Part shown: one piece after another, positions 8,193 through 15,601 of the stretch
Position numbering within the stretch: position 1 is the first letter of the stretch
Layout of the letters: each line of letters starts with the position of its first letter
Assembly: GCA_031551135.1 (NCBI GenBank)
Contig: JAVBOA010000046.1
Span: 1-52,494 of the forward strand
Origin: JAITVM01 sp031551135
GTDB taxonomy: Bacteria > Bacillota > Clostridia > Lachnospirales > JAITVM01
Reading direction: 5' to 3'
DNA length: 52,494 nt
Notes under the pieces: generated by a model
Database searches by the model: none
Told to the model about the DNA's origin: nothing
The model's input: the letters and a program-made list of their open reading frames with translations, nothing else
Position numbers and translations under genes: made by a program

Positions 8193-9563
8193 ATGCATGA
8201 AAAAATGAGAGATATGCCGATTTTGGAGTTAATAATAAAAATGTCGCTGCCGGCGATGTTTTCTATGTTGATATCGGCGCTATACAATATAGTGGACAGC
8301 ATATTTGTTGCAAGAATCGGGCAGCGTGAATTTTCGGCAGTATCGCTATTTTTGCCGGTTCAGGTTTTGTTGATTGCACTGGCTGTTGGTACGGGAGTCG
8401 GCTTGAACTCTCTGATATCGAGAAGATTGGGCGAAGGAAATCATGCGGAGGCGAACGAAGCCGCCAATCACGGTATAACTCTGGCTTTAATATTGTCTTT
8501 TTTATTTGCCTTGATGGGTATTTTTTTTACGAAATCGTTTATCTCTTTGTTTACAGCAGACGAAGTTATTTTTAAAAACGCATGCAACTACTCTTATATT
8601 ATCACGATATTTTCATTTGGTTTGTTTGTGCAGATAATTATTGAAAAAATGATTCAATCTACTGGAAATATGCTCTACCCGATGATTTCTTCTTTGGTTG
8701 GTGCACTTATAAACGTAATTCTTGACCCTATTATGATTTTTGGATATTTCGGAATGCCGGCGCTGGGCGTGCGCGGAGCGGCTATTGCGACAGTTACCGG
8801 CCAAATTATCGCCATGTGTTTATCAACATATTTCTTGATTTGCCGCCAAAAAGTTTTGAAAATAAAATTATTCAATTTCAAATTGAAAAAAGATGTTGTG
8901 AAGCAAATTTATGTTGTCGGACTTCCGTCAATAATAATGCAGGCGATTTCTTCGGTACTGTTCGCATTAATGAACAGATTGCTGATTAATTTTTCCGAGC
9001 TTGCCGTAAATGTTTTGGGAATTTATCTTAAGCTTAATTCATTTGTATTTATGCCGGTTTTTGGAATAACTCAGGGCGCAATGCCGGTTATGGGATATAA
9101 TTTCGGCGCGAAAGACCGGAAAAGGCTTATTTCTGCGCTCAAAATATCGGCGGCCTTAGCGGTTGGCGTTATGATGTTGGGGAGTTTTATTTTTTTCGTT
9201 TTTACAAAAGAACTGCTCTTGTTTTTTAAAGCAACCGACGAATTATTGCTTATCGGAATTCCTGCGCTTAGAATATTTAGTATAGGTTTTGTTTTTGCCG
9301 CCGGTGGAATTATGCTGTCAACGCTCTTTCAGGCTTGCGGATTCGGCTTTTTGAGCTTGCTCTCCTCTATTTTAAGGCAGATTATAATTATTATTCCTCT
9401 GTCGTATTTATTTGCAGATATTTGGGGCTTGCAGGCGGTTTGGTATGCTTTTCCGATTTCCGATTTTATTTCGTTTGCGATATCTGTGCTTTTTTATCAA
9501 ATGTATATAAAAAATAAAATTTCCGGTTTTGAAACTTTAGCCGTAAGTTCAAATTATAATTAA
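8193..9563 (+). CDS. MATE-family efflux transporter
   Basis: The 456-residue membrane protein shows about twelve hydrophobic segments and the MATE pattern from its start: PILELIIKMSLPAMFSML, then ISALYNIVDSIFVA and GVGLNSLISRRLGEG. A second half with GITQGAMPVMGYNFGA repeats the fold. Members export cationic drugs or dyes in exchange for sodium ions or protons; the substrate cannot be told. It stands behind a TetR regulator and its own promoter with an unusual inverted repeat in the leader. Its TAA stop codon directly touches the left end of repeat copy 3. Confidence 0.94.
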   Translation: MHEKMRDMPILELIIKMSLPAMFSMLISALYNIVDSIFVARIGQREFSAVSLFLPVQVLLIALAVGTGVGLNSLISRRLGEGNHAEANEAANHGITLALILSFLFALMGIFFTKSFISLFTADEVIFKNACNYSYIITIFSFGLFVQIIIEKMIQSTGNMLYPMISSLVGALINVILDPIMIFGYFGMPALGVRGAAIATVTGQIIAMCLSTYFLICRQKVLKIKLFNFKLKKDVVKQIYVVGLPSIIMQAISSVLFALMNRLLINFSELAVNVLGIYLKLNSFVFMPVFGITQGAMPVMGYNFGAKDRKRLISALKISAALAVGVMMLGSFIFFVFTKELLLFFKATDELLLIGIPALRIFSIGFVFAAGGIMLSTLFQACGFGFLSLLSSILRQIIIIIPLSYLFADIWGLQAVWYAFPISDFISFAISVLFYQMYIKNKISGFETLAVSSNYN

Positions 9564-9676
9564 TACTATTTTCATTTTGATTAAGTAGAAAAAAATTTTT
9601 CACAGCGGAGCGTTTCACGCATGCTTCAGGCGTGAAATGAAATATTTTTTTCTATCCTTAATAATGAAAATAGTAT
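9563..9676 (-). repeat. Palindromic MITE-like repeat, family 1, copy 3
   Basis: A full copy with both ends (TACTATTTTCATT and AATGAAAATAGTA), here with the bulged CACAGCGGAGCG arm first, so in reverse orientation. The inner stem is TTTCACGC facing GCGTGAAA, a compensated change from the usual TTTCGCGC/GCGCGAAA, which keeps pairing. Its left end begins inside the MATE stop codon. Confidence 0.9.
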
Positions 9677-9717
9677 AATAAATATTAAAAGCTTTTGTTA
9701 ATAGGGGAAGGTTTACT

Positions 9718-9748
9718 GCTCTTCCGAAATTCGCAAGAGCTTTTTTTT
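9718..9748 (+). terminator. Rho-independent terminator after the MATE gene
   Basis: GCTCTT and AAGAGC pair around an 11-base loop, followed by eight T. It lies beyond repeat copy 3. Further on, at 9825-9848, TTATGCGG and CCGCATAA form another short hairpin of unknown role. Confidence 0.8.
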
Positions 9749-9858
9749 CTGCGAAATAGTATTTTTTATCGAAAGTGAAATACTATAATCCTTTTTTATA
9801 TTCTGCCGATAATCTAAACGTAAAGTTATGCGGATGAAGCCGCATAATTGTAAAACTA

Positions 9859-9971
9859 ATACTAATTTCCATTTAATTTGTAGAAAAAAATTTTCACAGC
9901 GAAGCGTTCCGCGCAACGCTTCAAGCGCGGAATGAAATATTTTTTTCTATTCTTTAAAAGGGAATTAGTAT
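9859..9971 (-). repeat. Palindromic MITE-like repeat, family 1, copy 4
   Basis: A diverged full copy in reverse orientation with ends TACTAATTTCC and GGAATTAGTA, a compensated variation of the terminal repeat. The inner stem has TTCCGCGC facing GCGCGGAA, again compensated. It lies directly upstream of the HEAT-repeat gene. Confidence 0.88.
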
Positions 9972-10007
9972 AAAAAATCAGGATTGTAAATAATGGGGGG
10001 AATTACA

Positions 10008-10661
10008 ATGTCAGATTATAATTCGGAGGATATTATTTTTTCTATGGAAGAAAAAGTAAAATGGGATGAGTTTGATTTTGAAGTCTTGAATAAACTCAGT
10101 TACTCGGAATATCCTTTAACAAGAATCAAAGTTGCTAGACTTTGCGGATACGAAAAAGATTTGCGTACAAAAAATATTTTATTAAGATTGATGAATGACC
10201 CGAATGAAAACGTCCGGACAGAAGTATATGACGCATTGTCGTCGTATAAAGAATACGAAATTTCTGCTTATCTTAAAAATGTTGTGAAAAAGGAAGAGGA
10301 TTATATCGCAAAATCTTATGCGATACTTTCGTGGATTGAGATTGTAGTAGTTTTGTCTCAAATTTCTAACGAAGAGATAGATTTTTTAATAAATGTTCTG
10401 GAATCGGCTGATGATTCGTCTTGCTCTTTATCGTGCTGCTACGGGCTTTATCTATTCGGAGTCGAGGAATATCTTATTGAAATCGGAAATTTTTTGAAAA
10501 ATGAAGATTATCATATCAGATGTTCGGCAATAAATCTTCTCCAAGACGTTAAAAATGGAAAAAACCGTTCCGCAATAAAGAAAATGATGATTGAATTATT
10601 GAATGCTGAAGATAGCATGCTTGTGATAGACTATGCCGAAAGATTACTGGAAATTTTATAA
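10008..10661 (+). CDS. HEAT-repeat protein
   Basis: The 217-residue protein consists of helical pairs of the HEAT type, for example in DPNENVRTEVYDALSSYKEY and the later NEDYHIRCSAINLL segment. There is no signal peptide, so it is probably cytoplasmic. HEAT repeats bind other proteins or act as phycobilin-lyase-like scaffolds; no catalytic motif is visible. I prefer the ATG at 10008, placed 8 bases after GGGGGG, over the ATG at 9993 that lies within that G run. The gene is enclosed by repeat copies 4 and 5 in opposite orientations and has its own terminator, so it looks like an independent insert between the exporter and the pilus locus. Confidence 0.8.
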   Translation: MSDYNSEDIIFSMEEKVKWDEFDFEVLNKLSYSEYPLTRIKVARLCGYEKDLRTKNILLRLMNDPNENVRTEVYDALSSYKEYEISAYLKNVVKKEEDYIAKSYAILSWIEIVVVLSQISNEEIDFLINVLESADDSSCSLSCCYGLYLFGVEEYLIEIGNFLKNEDYHIRCSAINLLQDVKNGKNRSAIKKMMIELLNAEDSMLVIDYAERLLEIL

Positions 10662-10675
10662 CATCTTATACATAT

Positions 10676-10696
10676 AAACCGCTTATGCGGTTTTTT
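10676..10696 (+). terminator. Rho-independent terminator after the HEAT-repeat gene
   Basis: AAACCGC and GCGGTTT form a tight hairpin followed by TTTTTT. Confidence 0.88.
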
Positions 10697-10703
10697 GTAT
10701 TTT

Positions 10704-10818
10704 ATACTATTTTCAATATTAAGGATAGAAAAAAATATTTCATTTCGCGCTTGAAGCATTGCGCGAAACGCTCCGCTGTGAAAAATTTTTTTCTACTTAT
10801 CTAAATGTAAATGCTATT
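10704..10818 (+). repeat. Palindromic MITE-like repeat, family 1, copy 5
   Basis: Left end TACTATTTTCAATATTAAGG and the central motif are intact; the far right end has decayed to ATGCTATTA. Forward orientation. Confidence 0.88.
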
Positions 10819-11428
10819 ATTGGTAATTTACTGAAAAAATTAGTAGCAGATTAATTACAAAATGATAAACAAAAAGATTACTTGTTTGTTTCCTTTAATT
10901 AAAAATTAGAATTAAAACCGAAAAAAACAATTGTTTTAATTACAATACAAAATTGATACAAAAATGTTACCGAAAATATAATACTTAAAGTTGAAAACTG
11001 AAAAAAAGCAAAATCAAAAAAATCAGATTATTTTAATAATAATACAAATTTATTTCACGAAAAAAATTTTAGGGGTTAGTGGAAATATTTTTATACTAAA
11101 TGTATTCGTATTTTCGATCGATATAATAAGCGTCAAAGATAATCAAGGCGGAAAAAGATTAAAATTAATCGGCAGGTAACTGCATTAAATGCCTTAAATC
11201 AGCGTTTTTTGAGAGAAGACGCTGAAATATTTGATATTACAGATTTTATGAAGATAAAAATAATTATAATCTACATGTTAAGTGAAATGAAATTCTATCC
11301 GATATAATTTTCGTAAAAACATATCTACATAAGCAAAAAAGTTTCTGAAAAAAACTATTAAGGTCTTTGAAAATGATGACGATAATATTTACAGTAAGTC
11401 AAAAAAATTAAATTGAGGGGGGCAGCCC
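10819..11428 (+). other. Upstream region and long leader of the pilus locus
   Basis: About 600 bases without a supportable gene. It holds a promoter (10953-10982) and a leader of about 440 bases with a hairpin (TCAGCGT facing ACGCTGA, 11199-11225) but no T run. I looked for a cyclic di-GMP riboswitch, which precedes pilus genes in some Clostridia, and did not find its conserved core. A 62-codon frame at 10991 has a TTG start without a ribosome binding site and was not accepted. Confidence 0.55.
10953..10982 (+). promoter_or_regulatory. Probable sigma-A promoter of the type IV pilus locus
   Basis: TTGATA and TATAAT are separated by 18 bases. It is the best promoter match between the HEAT-repeat gene and pilC. 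Confidence 0.6.
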
Positions 11429-12652
11429 TTGGGTAATAATTTTAAATTCAGAGCGGCTCAAGCTAATGGTCAAATTATAGAAGGAACGATTAGCGCCGGT
11501 TCAAGAGATGAAGCATTCTCAATTTTAAGAGCAAGAAACCAATCACCTATTCAAATCACAGAAGATAACTCCAAAACAGCAGGATTAAAAATTTTAAATA
11601 AAAATAAAAAAGTGAAAGTTGCGGATTTAGCGGTTTTTTGTAAGCAGTTGTCGGCTATGCTCAATACGGGTATGCCGATAAATAAAGCTCTTGATATTCA
11701 AGAAGCACAAACAGAAAACCCTACATTAAGAACGTCTCTGCAAGAAGTTTCTAAAGCTATAAAACAAGGTGAAGGACTTTCTAAGGCTATGAAAGCTTAT
11801 CCGAAATCCTTTCCGAAAATTCTTGTTACTATGATAGAGGCCGGCGAGGCAACAGGTAAACTCGACGAAGTTTTGGAAAGAATGTCAAATCATTATACCA
11901 AAGAAAATAAAATCAATAACAAAGTTTCGGGCGCTATGGTTTATCCGTTGGTCTTGATGGTATTAACAGTTGTTGCTGTTGCGGCAATGATGATTGTAGT
12001 TATTCCGATGTTTAGGTCAATGTTTGGAGAAGTCGGTATGGAATTGCCGCTTATAACAAAAATAGTTATTGGAATCTCCGATTCGTTGGTAGGCTTTTGG
12101 TACATATATTTAGCGGTTATTGGCGGGGCATTTGTCAGCATAAAAAATTATCTGAAAACAGATGTCGGCAAATTCCAATATGATAAGTTCCTTATGAATA
12201 ATAAGATTTTGGCAAAACCGATTCAGCAGATTATTACTTCGAGATTTACAAGAACCATGTCCACACTTATGCAAAGCGGAATTTCTGTAGTAAACGCATT
12301 ATCGATTTCGGCGGACACTACAAATAATGTTATTGTTACATCCAAAGTTTCCGAGGCGACAGACGGTGTAAAACGCGGTATGTCACTTACGGGTGAATTA
12401 AGAAAAACCGGAATCTTTCCTATGATGATGATATCAATGTTGGGTGTCGGTGAGGAAACGGGTACTATAGACGATTTGATGCTGAAAACAGCGGATTATT
12501 ATGACGAAGAGCTTGATGCAGGTATTTCAAAACTCTTAGCGATGATAGAGCCGGCAATGATTTTGATAATGGGTGTAATTATCGGCGGTGTTGTAATGTC
12601 GATTATGATTCCTATGTTTACAATGAGTACCAGTCCTGAAATGTATCAATAA
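11429..12652 (+). CDS. pilC: Type IV pilus inner-membrane platform protein PilC
   Basis: The 407-residue GspF/PilC-family protein forms the membrane platform on which the PilB and PilT motors act. It has the two repeated cytoplasmic GspF domains (LAVFCKQLSAMLNTGMPINKA near residue 70 and ITSRFTRTMSTLMQSGISVV near residue 280), the following MIEAGEATGKLDEVLERM and LGVGEETGTIDDLM motifs, and three hydrophobic segments. The start is TTG, placed 6 bases after GAGGGGGG. It is the first gene of the pilus locus, ahead of the major pilin, rather than next to pilB and pilT. Confidence 0.95.
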   Translation: MGNNFKFRAAQANGQIIEGTISAGSRDEAFSILRARNQSPIQITEDNSKTAGLKILNKNKKVKVADLAVFCKQLSAMLNTGMPINKALDIQEAQTENPTLRTSLQEVSKAIKQGEGLSKAMKAYPKSFPKILVTMIEAGEATGKLDEVLERMSNHYTKENKINNKVSGAMVYPLVLMVLTVVAVAAMMIVVIPMFRSMFGEVGMELPLITKIVIGISDSLVGFWYIYLAVIGGAFVSIKNYLKTDVGKFQYDKFLMNNKILAKPIQQIITSRFTRTMSTLMQSGISVVNALSISADTTNNVIVTSKVSEATDGVKRGMSLTGELRKTGIFPMMMISMLGVGEETGTIDDLMLKTADYYDEELDAGISKLLAMIEPAMILIMGVIIGGVVMSIMIPMFTMSTSPEMYQ

Positions 12653-12728
12653 TTAATTTGTTATCAATCGAAGCTGCTTTTGCGGATTCGGTTTATATAA
12701 ACATCTGATTTAACAAGGAGGAGTATTT

Positions 12729-12734
12729 ATGTAA
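12729..12734 (+). promoter_or_regulatory. Minimal start-stop open reading frame (ATG TAA) ahead of the major pilin
   Basis: An AGGAGGAG sequence lies 7 bases before ATG TAA. This is the best Shine-Dalgarno sequence in the pilus locus, yet the frame is only one codon. It lies 114 bases before the pilin start. In known cases start-stop elements park ribosomes and can protect or regulate the downstream mRNA; here that role is inferred. Confidence 0.45.
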
Positions 12735-12766
12735 TCTCTAGTTGGTTATTTAGATGGTAAACTTTT

Positions 12767-12786
12767 GATAGTTTAGAAAAACTATC
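12767..12786 (+). promoter_or_regulatory. Leader hairpin between the start-stop element and the pilin gene
   Basis: GATAGTTT and AAACTATC pair around AGAA. A second weak stem (GGGTTT facing AAACCC) follows at about 12794-12815. They could shield the pilin mRNA or act as an attenuator with the start-stop element. Confidence 0.4.
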
Positions 12787-12848
12787 TCCGGAGGGTTTGG
12801 GAAACAAAACCCAAAAAAAATAATATTAAAATAATGGGGGAAATTTAA

Positions 12849-13196
12849 ATGAAAAAAAATAACAGAGCAAAAGGCTTTACATTAGTTGAATTATTGGTTG
12901 TTATGGCTATTATTGGTATCTTGATTGCAATCGGTATGCCAAAAATGCAAGAAGTTACTAAACAAGCTAAACTTACTGCTACTGAAGCTAACTTCCGAGT
13001 TATTAAGGGTGCTATTTATGCTTATCAAGCTGCAAATGCAGGAGCTTTGCCTCAGACAATGAATGATGTTATAGATTTACTTGAAGCTGACATTACTGGA
13101 AAGCCAGCCGGAGCAAAATATAAGTATGAAAATTTCAAACTTACTGCTTCAAACGACGTTGATGCTACTAAGACTTGGGAAGCAGAATTCAAATAA
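12849..13196 (+). CDS. pilA: Major type IV prepilin (PilA-like)
   Basis: The 115-residue protein has a classic class III signal: a short basic leader ending in AKG, cleaved before FTLVELLVVMAIIGILIAIG, with glutamate at position 5 of the mature protein. The roughly 105-residue mature pilin is small, with a C-terminal part of mixed character and no cysteines. It starts with ATG after ATGGGGGAAATT. A strong hairpin without a T run follows the gene, which fits a stabilised, abundant mRNA. Its small size, position and ATG start make it the likely main fibre subunit; the minor pilins downstream start with TTG or GTG. Confidence 0.93.
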   Translation: MKKNNRAKGFTLVELLVVMAIIGILIAIGMPKMQEVTKQAKLTATEANFRVIKGAIYAYQAANAGALPQTMNDVIDLLEADITGKPAGAKYKYENFKLTASNDVDATKTWEAEFK

Positions 13197-13239
13197 GATA
13201 TAATAATATTATAATTAAAATAACTTGAATTAAAATACA

Positions 13240-13270
13240 CAAAGGTAAAGGGATTATCTCTTTACCTTTG
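13240..13270 (+). terminator. Strong hairpin after the major pilin gene
   Basis: CAAAGGTAAAG and CTTTACCTTTG are perfectly complementary over 11 bases. No T run follows, so it is more likely an mRNA-stabilising or partial stop structure than a full terminator; the minor pilins follow in the same direction. Confidence 0.6.
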
Positions 13271-13288
13271 CGTGCATAAGAAAGAAAA

Positions 13289-13336
13289 TAACATACGTTA
13301 TTTTTTTTTCTAAAAATATAAAAGTAACGTATGTTA
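13289..13336. repeat. Inverted repeat TAACATACGTTA / TAACGTATGTTA
   Basis: Two 12-base arms face each other across 24 AT-rich bases between the major pilin and the PilX-like gene. Each arm is itself nearly palindromic, so the DNA could be a dimeric protein-binding site as well as an RNA hairpin. Confidence 0.5.
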
Positions 13337-13364
13337 CGGTTTTTAGTAAATGCGGAGGTATGAA

Positions 13365-13397
13365 ATGAATTTGAGATGTAGGCTGCTGTATATCTAA
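13365..13397 (+). CDS. Possible 10-residue leader peptide MNLRCRLLYI
   Basis: A CGGAGG sequence lies 7 bases before ATG and the frame stops after ten codons, 28 bases before the start of the PilX-like gene. It may couple translation to the next gene. It may equally be chance; only the ribosome binding site supports it. Confidence 0.3.
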   Translation: MNLRCRLLYI

Positions 13398-13425
13398 ATC
13401 ACATTGTACAGAGGGGTGATTTGAT

Positions 13426-13899
13426 TTGAAAAAAAGAAATAATAGATTAAAAGGCGCTATTCTATCGCAGGCTTTGATAGTCTTTGTTATTGCGACGATG
13501 GCTTTTACTGTTTTATGTACATTGTTTACTTACAACCATCAAAGTGCCGTTTTGCAGGAGGGAAGAGCACAGGCGTATTATTTGACATTAACAGGAATAG
13601 ATTTGGCTACTTCTGCATTGTTGGATGATTCGAGCGGTGAAAAACTGTTAGATGTTATGGCAAAACCAGAAAGTAAAACGGCGGTTTTAGAGCAAAAAAT
13701 TGAAATTGATCCTTCAAGAAATGCAGTAGTAGATATAGAGATAAAACAAGTAGAACATAAGTCAGAGACATGGATTCAAATTTATGCAGAAGGTACGATG
13801 TTGGCACCAAATAATAAAATGGTGAGCAATAAAGGAATCTGCTATATAAATCCTAAAAATCCTGCTATAAAAGAATGGCAGATAAATAAAGTCGGTTAA
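13426..13899 (+). CDS. PilX-like minor pilin
   Basis: The 157-residue protein has a basic leader (MKKRNNRLKG) followed by AILSQALIVFVIATMAFTVL, a hydrophobic stretch like the N-terminal helix of pilins. If cleaved after the glycine, the mature protein has glutamine rather than glutamate at position 5, as in atypical PilX/GspK-type subunits that initiate the fibre. The following LQEGRAQAYYLTLTGIDLATSAL resembles the PilX segment that joins the helix to the globular domain. It starts with TTG after GAGGGGTGA. It most likely primes pilus assembly together with the modular pilins downstream. Confidence 0.75.
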   Translation: MKKRNNRLKGAILSQALIVFVIATMAFTVLCTLFTYNHQSAVLQEGRAQAYYLTLTGIDLATSALLDDSSGEKLLDVMAKPESKTAVLEQKIEIDPSRNAVVDIEIKQVEHKSETWIQIYAEGTMLAPNNKMVSNKGICYINPKNPAIKEWQINKVG

Positions 13900-14011
13900 A
13901 AAAATCTAGATATAAATTGATTTAAATCTGATAAAAATTAAAGATTTGATGATGATTATAGAATTGAATAAATATTTTGTCTTCTTTAAATCAAATGAAA
14001 GGGGGGGTTTT

Positions 14012-15469
14012 GTGAAAAGAAGAGGCATTTCGCTGGTTGAAATATGTGTGGCTATGGTTATTATGGGTATTATCGGATATTTTGCGAATGTAATGCTAAA
14101 GTATTCTTATTCATCATTATCTATTGGTCAAAAAAGTTCGGAAATACAATCTAATGTACGTGTTGTAACAGAAACCATAAATAATGTCATAAAAAATTCG
14201 ACAGCGATTTTTCTAATACCGAATTCGTCTTTTTCCAGAGGTGTTTTAAGCGAAGGTTGGGATTATGTCGGTACTGTCAAAAAAAATGTGGATGGAAAAA
14301 CAATCAGCCAAGTAGTTCATTACAAGTATAATCCTGATACAGAAACTCATGATGAAATTGTCTTGTCCCCATCAGATTCGGGGGCACTATACCAAATAAA
14401 ATTCCAGCAAAATGACATATATGAAAATCAAAAATTAATTAATTTCAGCATTAACGGATATGACCCGGAGAATTTAAAAAAACCGGCTATGTCTATGGAA
14501 TCTGAAATGGAAGCTCTTAATTCGCTTCAGGTTGTAAATTATTCTTCAGATTTTGACTATTCATCGGCGATAGCGTTTAGGATGGATAATCGAAATATCA
14601 AAAAAACAGTCGGACAGGTATCTCTCGTTCTGGACTGCTCGGGTTCTATGATGGAGCTTATGGAAGGTCAATACGGAGATATGTTTAATCCGTGGTATCG
14701 TGAGAATTCGCGTTCGTATATTTTGCGTGAAGCGGCGCAAATTTTGATGACAAATTTGTATGAAGTCGGGGCGACAGCAAAATTAAATTTGACTACATTT
14801 TCTGACTATGCAAGTACAAAATATGCAAATGGAATCCCGGAATCATTAAGAAGTATTTCGAAATTTATGGAACTGGGCGACTATTATGAGGAAATTTTCG
14901 ATATTTTCAATGTTGAGCACTATACTAAAGTAGGGTATGGTTTTGTAGATCAAAATGATCTGCTGGATCCAATAGGGCTTACAAATATAGGTGACGGACT
15001 GCGATTATCATATTATTCTATTATGGAAGAAGATGAAAGAACAAAGGCGGCAGGCGATATTCCGTCAAATTATATGATTCTTCTAATAGACGGAGAGAAT
15101 AATGTTTTTACTCATAAGGGAAGCGACCCTTTATCGGGAGAATTATATTACGGCCCAAACTATGTTACTAAAGATCCGACTATTTTTAGCAGCGATTTTT
15201 GTGATGATGAAACGCCGGAATTTCAAAAAGCTACAGAATATCTGGAAACTTGGGCCGAAAAAATAAAGTCAGAGCCAAATATAAAAGTATATTTTATTGT
15301 TTTATCGAGCGTTAGTGAAGAAAAAGTCTCAAAGTTAAAATATGATTTAGGTGTTGAAGATGATGCGATTTTCAAAACAGTTGATAGAGAAGGGCTTGGA
15401 GAAATCTTTAATTCCATAGGACGAACAATTGTTTCGGACCTCTGGTTTTTGAATGGCCCGCAAATATAA
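14012..15469 (+). CDS. Modular prepilin with von Willebrand A domain (cassette 1)
   Basis: The 485-residue protein begins VKRRG followed by ISLVEICVAMVIMGIIGYF, a type IV prepilin signal with glutamate at mature position 5. A beta-rich pilin module of about 180 residues follows, then a von Willebrand A domain with an intact metal-binding site: LDCSGSM near residue 208, TNIGDGL, and LLIDGEN. Such domains bind proteins through a coordinated metal ion, so this is a candidate tip adhesin. The layout resembles the modular pilin PilB described in Streptococcus sanguinis. The start is GTG after GGGGGGG; a longer frame from 13946 lacks a ribosome binding site. A clear paralogue lies at 17545. Confidence 0.9.
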   Translation: MKRRGISLVEICVAMVIMGIIGYFANVMLKYSYSSLSIGQKSSEIQSNVRVVTETINNVIKNSTAIFLIPNSSFSRGVLSEGWDYVGTVKKNVDGKTISQVVHYKYNPDTETHDEIVLSPSDSGALYQIKFQQNDIYENQKLINFSINGYDPENLKKPAMSMESEMEALNSLQVVNYSSDFDYSSAIAFRMDNRNIKKTVGQVSLVLDCSGSMMELMEGQYGDMFNPWYRENSRSYILREAAQILMTNLYEVGATAKLNLTTFSDYASTKYANGIPESLRSISKFMELGDYYEEIFDIFNVEHYTKVGYGFVDQNDLLDPIGLTNIGDGLRLSYYSIMEEDERTKAAGDIPSNYMILLIDGENNVFTHKGSDPLSGELYYGPNYVTKDPTIFSSDFCDDETPEFQKATEYLETWAEKIKSEPNIKVYFIVLSSVSEEKVSKLKYDLGVEDDAIFKTVDREGLGEIFNSIGRTIVSDLWFLNGPQI

Positions 15470-15601
15470 AATATATCGGCTTATTTTCAGTAACTAATAC
15501 GAAACTAATATGAAACTTTGCTTGCCTATAAAAGCAAATATAAAGCATAGTTTTGCCAGATGGTTATGAGTAAAATTCATGACTTTTTAAGGGGTTTTAA
15601 T

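Noticed and set aside
10991..11179. 62-codon frame starting with TTG ahead of pilC
   Set aside because: No ribosome binding site, Lys/Ile-biased composition typical of translated AT-rich noncoding DNA, and no recognisable motif.
10983..11428. Cyclic di-GMP riboswitch before the pilus locus
   Set aside because: The conserved core elements (for example the GCAAAGCC-type and receptor segments) are not visible.
13946..14011. Longer N-terminus for the first vWA pilin
   Set aside because: It would place 22 residues before the prepilin leader, while the GTG at 14012 follows GGGGGGG and gives a normal short basic leader.
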